Assembly (NCBI GenBank): GCA_964538615.1
Contig: CAZIGK010000050.1
Location: 1-6,929, forward strand
Source of the DNA: CAZIGK01 sp964538615
Lineage (GTDB): Bacteria > Pseudomonadota > Alphaproteobacteria > Rickettsiales > RI-342
Reading direction: 5' to 3'
Length of the DNA stretch: 6,929 nt
Shown one piece after another: positions 4,308 to 6,929 of this stretch (within the stretch, counting starts at the first letter, position 1; the number at the start of each line of letters is the position of its first letter). The notes beneath the pieces are model-generated. The model did no database searches. It saw nothing but the letters and a program-made list of their open reading frames with translations, and had not been told where the DNA came from. The position numbers and the translations under genes are program-made.

Positions 4308-5645
4308 TTACTTGCCAATACAAAAGCTGGAAAAGACCTTATCCAGAATATCATCCACCGCGATGCGTCCAGTCAGGCGGCCAAGGGCTGTGGCGGCGAG
4401 GCGTAAATCTTCCGCGGCCAGCTCTAGTGGTTTATGGGTGAGAGAGAATGTCTCCAAAGCCTCTGCTGCTTGTTGTAACAGCAGACGGTGACGCTGTTGT
4501 GTCACCAGTGGCGGGGTATGTTGCGTCATACATTGGCGGACGGTTGCCTCCAATGCCTGCACAAAGCTATCCAGCCCTTCGCCCGTGGTGAGGGAGCAGG
4601 CGTAGTGTGCATTATCTTCCGCAGGGGTGAAGGGAAGGGGAGGGGAGGCTTTTGCGGCCAGATCTATCTTCGTGGTGAGATATAACCGGGGCATGGGGGA
4701 GGTGCTGTCGGGCAAAGGGGGGAAGGCATCCGGTCGGGTGGCATCCCGCAGTAGCAGCAGGATATCCGCGTCTTCTGCGCGCCTATGGGCGCGGCGGATG
4801 CCTTCTGCTTCAATAGGGTCTTGCGTGGCACGAATGCCGGCGGTATCCGCCACCACAACCGGATAGCCGGCAATAGTCAGGTGGCTTTCCACCACATCCC
4901 GCGTGGTGCCCGGCCAATCCGCCACAATCGCGACATCCCGTTTGGCGAGCAGGTTGAGCAGGGTGGATTTGCCGACATTCGGCGCCCCCACAATGGCAAT
5001 GGACAGGCCATTGCGAATGCGCTCCCCGATGTGATTGTCATGGAGCGCCGCATGTATGGACTGCGACAATTGCTGCATATGCTGTTCGGTCTCCCGCAGA
5101 ATATCGGCGGGGATATCTTCTTCCGGAAAATCCACAAAGGCTTCAATCATCGCCATTTCATGCAACAGAGCGGCGCGCCAGTCTTCCAACTGGCGGGCGG
5201 TGTGTCCGGAGAGCTGGCGTAGTGCCTGTTTGCGCTGGGCATCCGTTTCCGCATGGATGATATCCGCAATGCCTTCTGCGGCCGTTAGATCCATTTTACC
5301 ATTCAGGAAGGCTTGCCGGGTGAACTCTCCCGCTTCCGCCAAACGGAGGCCGGGTACGCTGGCCAGCAGAGATAACGTGGCCTGCACCACCGCACGGCTG
5401 CCGTGAAGGTGCAGTTCCGCCACATCTTCCCCGGTAAAGCTGTGCGGCGCGGGAAAATACAGCACCAGTGCCTCGTCCAGCACATCTCCGTCTGCATCTT
5501 TCAGGCGTCGAACACTGGCCGTGCGTGGCGCGGGTAATGTTTCGACCCCCAGAGCATGCAATGCCTGCGGCACACGCGTACCGGAGATGCGTACCACAGC
5601 GACTCCGGCCATGCCGGGTGCAGACGAAAGGGCAAAAATGGTCAT
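4308..5645 (-). CDS. mnmE: tRNA uridine-5-carboxymethylaminomethyl(34) synthesis GTPase MnmE
   Basis: MnmE (TrmE), 445 residues, complete. With MnmG it installs the carboxymethylaminomethyl group on the wobble uridine U34 of certain tRNAs; it is a cytoplasmic, GTP-dependent dimer that binds a folate derivative. The N-terminal folate-binding domain spans about residues 1-118 (MTIFALSSAPGMAGVAVVRI, AEAGEFTRQAFLNGKMDL). A helical domain follows, interrupted by the G domain: P-loop GAPNVGKST at 220-228, switch I GTTRD at 246-250, DTAG at 267-270, and TKID at 325-328 in place of the usual NKxD. The invariant C-terminus FCIGK at 441-445 supplies the catalytic Cys. Length is close to the usual 450. 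It is divergent from the qor gene, with about 95 bases between, and convergent with the secreted-protein unit. mnmG is not in the window. Shine-Dalgarno signal is weak. The Thr in the G4 motif is worth noting but does not make it non-functional. Confidence 0.97.
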   Translation of the reverse strand: MTIFALSSAPGMAGVAVVRISGTRVPQALHALGVETLPAPRTASVRRLKDADGDVLDEALVLYFPAPHSFTGEDVAELHLHGSRAVVQATLSLLASVPGLRLAEAGEFTRQAFLNGKMDLTAAEGIADIIHAETDAQRKQALRQLSGHTARQLEDWRAALLHEMAMIEAFVDFPEEDIPADILRETEQHMQQLSQSIHAALHDNHIGERIRNGLSIAIVGAPNVGKSTLLNLLAKRDVAIVADWPGTTRDVVESHLTIAGYPVVVADTAGIRATQDPIEAEGIRRAHRRAEDADILLLLRDATRPDAFPPLPDSTSPMPRLYLTTKIDLAAKASPPLPFTPAEDNAHYACSLTTGEGLDSFVQALEATVRQCMTQHTPPLVTQQRHRLLLQQAAEALETFSLTHKPLELAAEDLRLAATALGRLTGRIAVDDILDKVFSSFCIGK

Positions 5646-5740
5646 GGCGGGTGCGACAGAAACATAATGAAGAAGTTGCGTAACGAATTGGGTTTACTAT
5701 GGTGGCTTACACAAAGCAAGTCAGCGCAAAGGTGGAATGC

Positions 5741-6718
5741 ATGCCCCACGCAATCATGGTGGAACAGCCCGGTGGCCCGGAGGCCTTGCAATGGCGGGAG
5801 GTGCCGCTGCCGAATCCGGCACCGAACGAAGTGGTGATAAAACAGACCGCTATCGGGCTGAACTACATTGATATTTATTTGCGCTCTGGCCTGTATAAGG
5901 CGCCCCAATATCCATTTGTGCCCGGTTTTGAAGGAGCGGGTGTGGTGATTGCGGTGGGCAGTGAGGTGGAATTTCTGGGGATTGGGGATCGGGTCGCTTA
6001 TGGGATGGGGCCGCTGGGAGCCTATAGTGAGTTTCGGGCTATGCCGGAAGAAAAACTGGTCAAAATCCCCAAAGAGCTGACCGATGAACAGGCCGCCGGT
6101 ATGATGCTGCAAGGCCTGACGGCGCAGTTTTTGTTGCGGCAAACCTATCGGGTGCATGCCAATAGCGTGATACTGGTGCAAGCGGCCGCCGGAGGGGTGG
6201 GGCTGTTTCTGGTGCAATGGGCAAAAGCGCTGGGTGCTACCGTCATTGGTACGGTGGGGAGCGCGGCAAAAGCGGAGTACGTGCGCGATGTCGGCGCGGA
6301 TTATGTCATCAACTACACCACGGAGAATGTGCCGGAAGCCGTGCGGCGTGCAACCCATCGGCAAGGGGTGGATGTGGTGTATGACGGGGTGGGGCAGGCA
6401 ACTTTCATGGATTCGCTGGATTGCTTGCGCCCCTTGGGGATGATGGTGAGCTTTGGTCAGGCATCCGGGTCGGTGCCGCCGTTTGATCTGGGATTATTGC
6501 GGGAGAAAGGGTCATTGGTGATTACCCGTCCCAGTCTGTTTGATTATTTTCGGGATGCGGTGAGTTATCAGGCTGCCGCCGGAGAGCTGATTGATGTGGT
6601 GGTGAACCGTAAGCTGCGGCTGCATATTTTGCAGTCCTATTACTTGCAGGATGCGGCCTTTGCCCATGCCGAGATGGAGGCGCGCCATACCATGGGAAAA
6701 TCCGTTTTGGTGGTATAG
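5741..6718 (+). CDS. qor: Quinone oxidoreductase, zinc-independent MDR family (Qor)
   Basis: A 325-residue NADPH:quinone oxidoreductase of the medium-chain dehydrogenase/reductase superfamily, collinear along its length with E. coli Qor (327 residues) as I recall it. The N-terminal catalytic GroES-like domain covers about 1-120 (GGPEALQ, then IGLNYIDIYLRSGLY at 38-52 and GDRVAYG at 82-88). The Rossmann NADPH-binding domain covers about 121-270, with the quinone-reductase signature QAAAGGVGL at 147-155 and later GVDVVYDGVG and LMVSFG-like segments. Structural zinc cysteines are absent, as expected for this branch. It likely reduces quinones by one electron in the cytoplasm. The start at 5741 follows AAGGTGGA and aligns with the family N-terminus; the frame is open to an ATG at 5699 and a later ATG at 5756 is less likely. 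It is probably transcribed alone, ending about 80 bases ahead of the rRNA promoter. Confidence 0.93.
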   Translation: MPHAIMVEQPGGPEALQWREVPLPNPAPNEVVIKQTAIGLNYIDIYLRSGLYKAPQYPFVPGFEGAGVVIAVGSEVEFLGIGDRVAYGMGPLGAYSEFRAMPEEKLVKIPKELTDEQAAGMMLQGLTAQFLLRQTYRVHANSVILVQAAAGGVGLFLVQWAKALGATVIGTVGSAAKAEYVRDVGADYVINYTTENVPEAVRRATHRQGVDVVYDGVGQATFMDSLDCLRPLGMMVSFGQASGSVPPFDLGLLREKGSLVITRPSLFDYFRDAVSYQAAAGELIDVVVNRKLRLHILQSYYLQDAAFAHAEMEARHTMGKSVLVV

Positions 6719-6761
6719 TTATTTTTCAGTGGCTTATGTGCGGGCGAGGCGAGGTGGCCGA

Positions 6762-6829
6762 TAAAAAATGAAAAAAAATGCACAAACTAAAAAAAAGCCG
6801 TTGACGGAAACGGGGGCGCCGACTATACA
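6762..6829 (+). promoter_or_regulatory. rRNA-operon-type promoter with A-rich upstream element
   Basis: TTGACG (6801-6806) and TATACA (6824-6829) are separated by exactly 17 bases. Directly upstream, 6762-6797 is a run of A-tracts (AAAAAATGAAAAAAAATG and later an eight-A tract) resembling an UP element that binds the polymerase alpha subunit. Transcription would start near 6836. This strength and layout is typical of stable-RNA promoters. No protein start with a ribosome site follows within the window. Confidence 0.72.
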
Positions 6830-6835
6830 ACGCTT

Positions 6836-6929
6836 CCTCGCTGACGGAAACGAAGCAAAACGAGCCGAAAAGCGAAGCTGTTTGACAATTTGGTAGAAGA
6901 GAGAATGTGAAGAGTGATGGGGTGGACCC
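6836..6929 (+). other. Probable rRNA operon leader with boxA-like motif, partial
   Basis: Downstream of the promoter the sequence has no coding frame but contains AGCTGTTTGACA (6876-6887), which matches the E. coli rrn boxA (TGCTCTTTAACA) at nine of twelve positions and the GTTTGACA core common in alphaproteobacterial 16S leaders (from memory). The A/G-rich stretch that follows (TAGAAGAGAGAATGTGAAGA) is also usual for such leaders. GCTTC (6832-6836) can pair with GAAGC (6852-6856). The mature 16S rRNA would begin beyond the window, so this call depends on motifs only. Confidence 0.62.

Noticed and set aside
6882..6910. TTGACA at 6882-6887 as a second rRNA promoter
   Set aside because: No -10 hexamer lies 16 to 18 bases downstream; the sequence is better explained as part of a boxA-like motif.

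Overview
The window reads as a bacterial chromosome segment, most likely from an alphaproteobacterium of moderate GC. This placement is inferred from the character of MnmE, the ECF sigma-factor cluster and the rRNA-operon-type leader at the right edge. No 16S sequence is present to confirm it.

Layout, left to right. (1) A reading frame on the minus strand runs off the left edge (1-212, partial, function unknown). (2) A divergent intergenic stretch (213-558) leads to a plus-strand cluster: two small exported EF-hand proteins (559-1008 and 1205-1564), an ECF sigma factor overlapping the second of them (1548-2147), and a single-pass membrane protein overlapping the sigma gene (2140-2544) that is a likely anti-sigma factor. 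Together they look like a calcium- or metal-responsive envelope signalling module: exported sensor, membrane anti-sigma, cytoplasmic sigma. (3) A tRNA-Leu(CAA) gene (2760-2844) follows, with its own strong sigma-70 promoter, and convergent to it is a DUF486/DMT-type small membrane protein (2866-3219, minus). (4) From about 3270 to 4281 lies a self-contained transcription unit that looks foreign: an AT-rich promoter with a 22-bp dyad, a 5' leader with three successive hairpins, a 257-residue signal-peptide protein of unknown function carrying a Chloroflexota-like FLPLVLKP segment, and a 15-bp perfect hairpin at the end. Imperfect inverted repeats flank the unit. (5) mnmE, the tRNA-modifying GTPase (minus, 4308-5645), is divergent from a quinone oxidoreductase of the Qor family (plus, 5741-6718). 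(6) The right edge (6760-6929) holds an rRNA-type promoter with an A-rich upstream element and a boxA-like motif. A 16S rRNA gene probably starts just outside the window.

The housekeeping genes (tRNA, mnmE, rrn leader) suggest core chromosome. The EF-hand/ECF cluster and the 3270-4281 unit are the accessory parts and hold most of the novelty. All functional statements are based on reading motifs by eye; no database search was possible.
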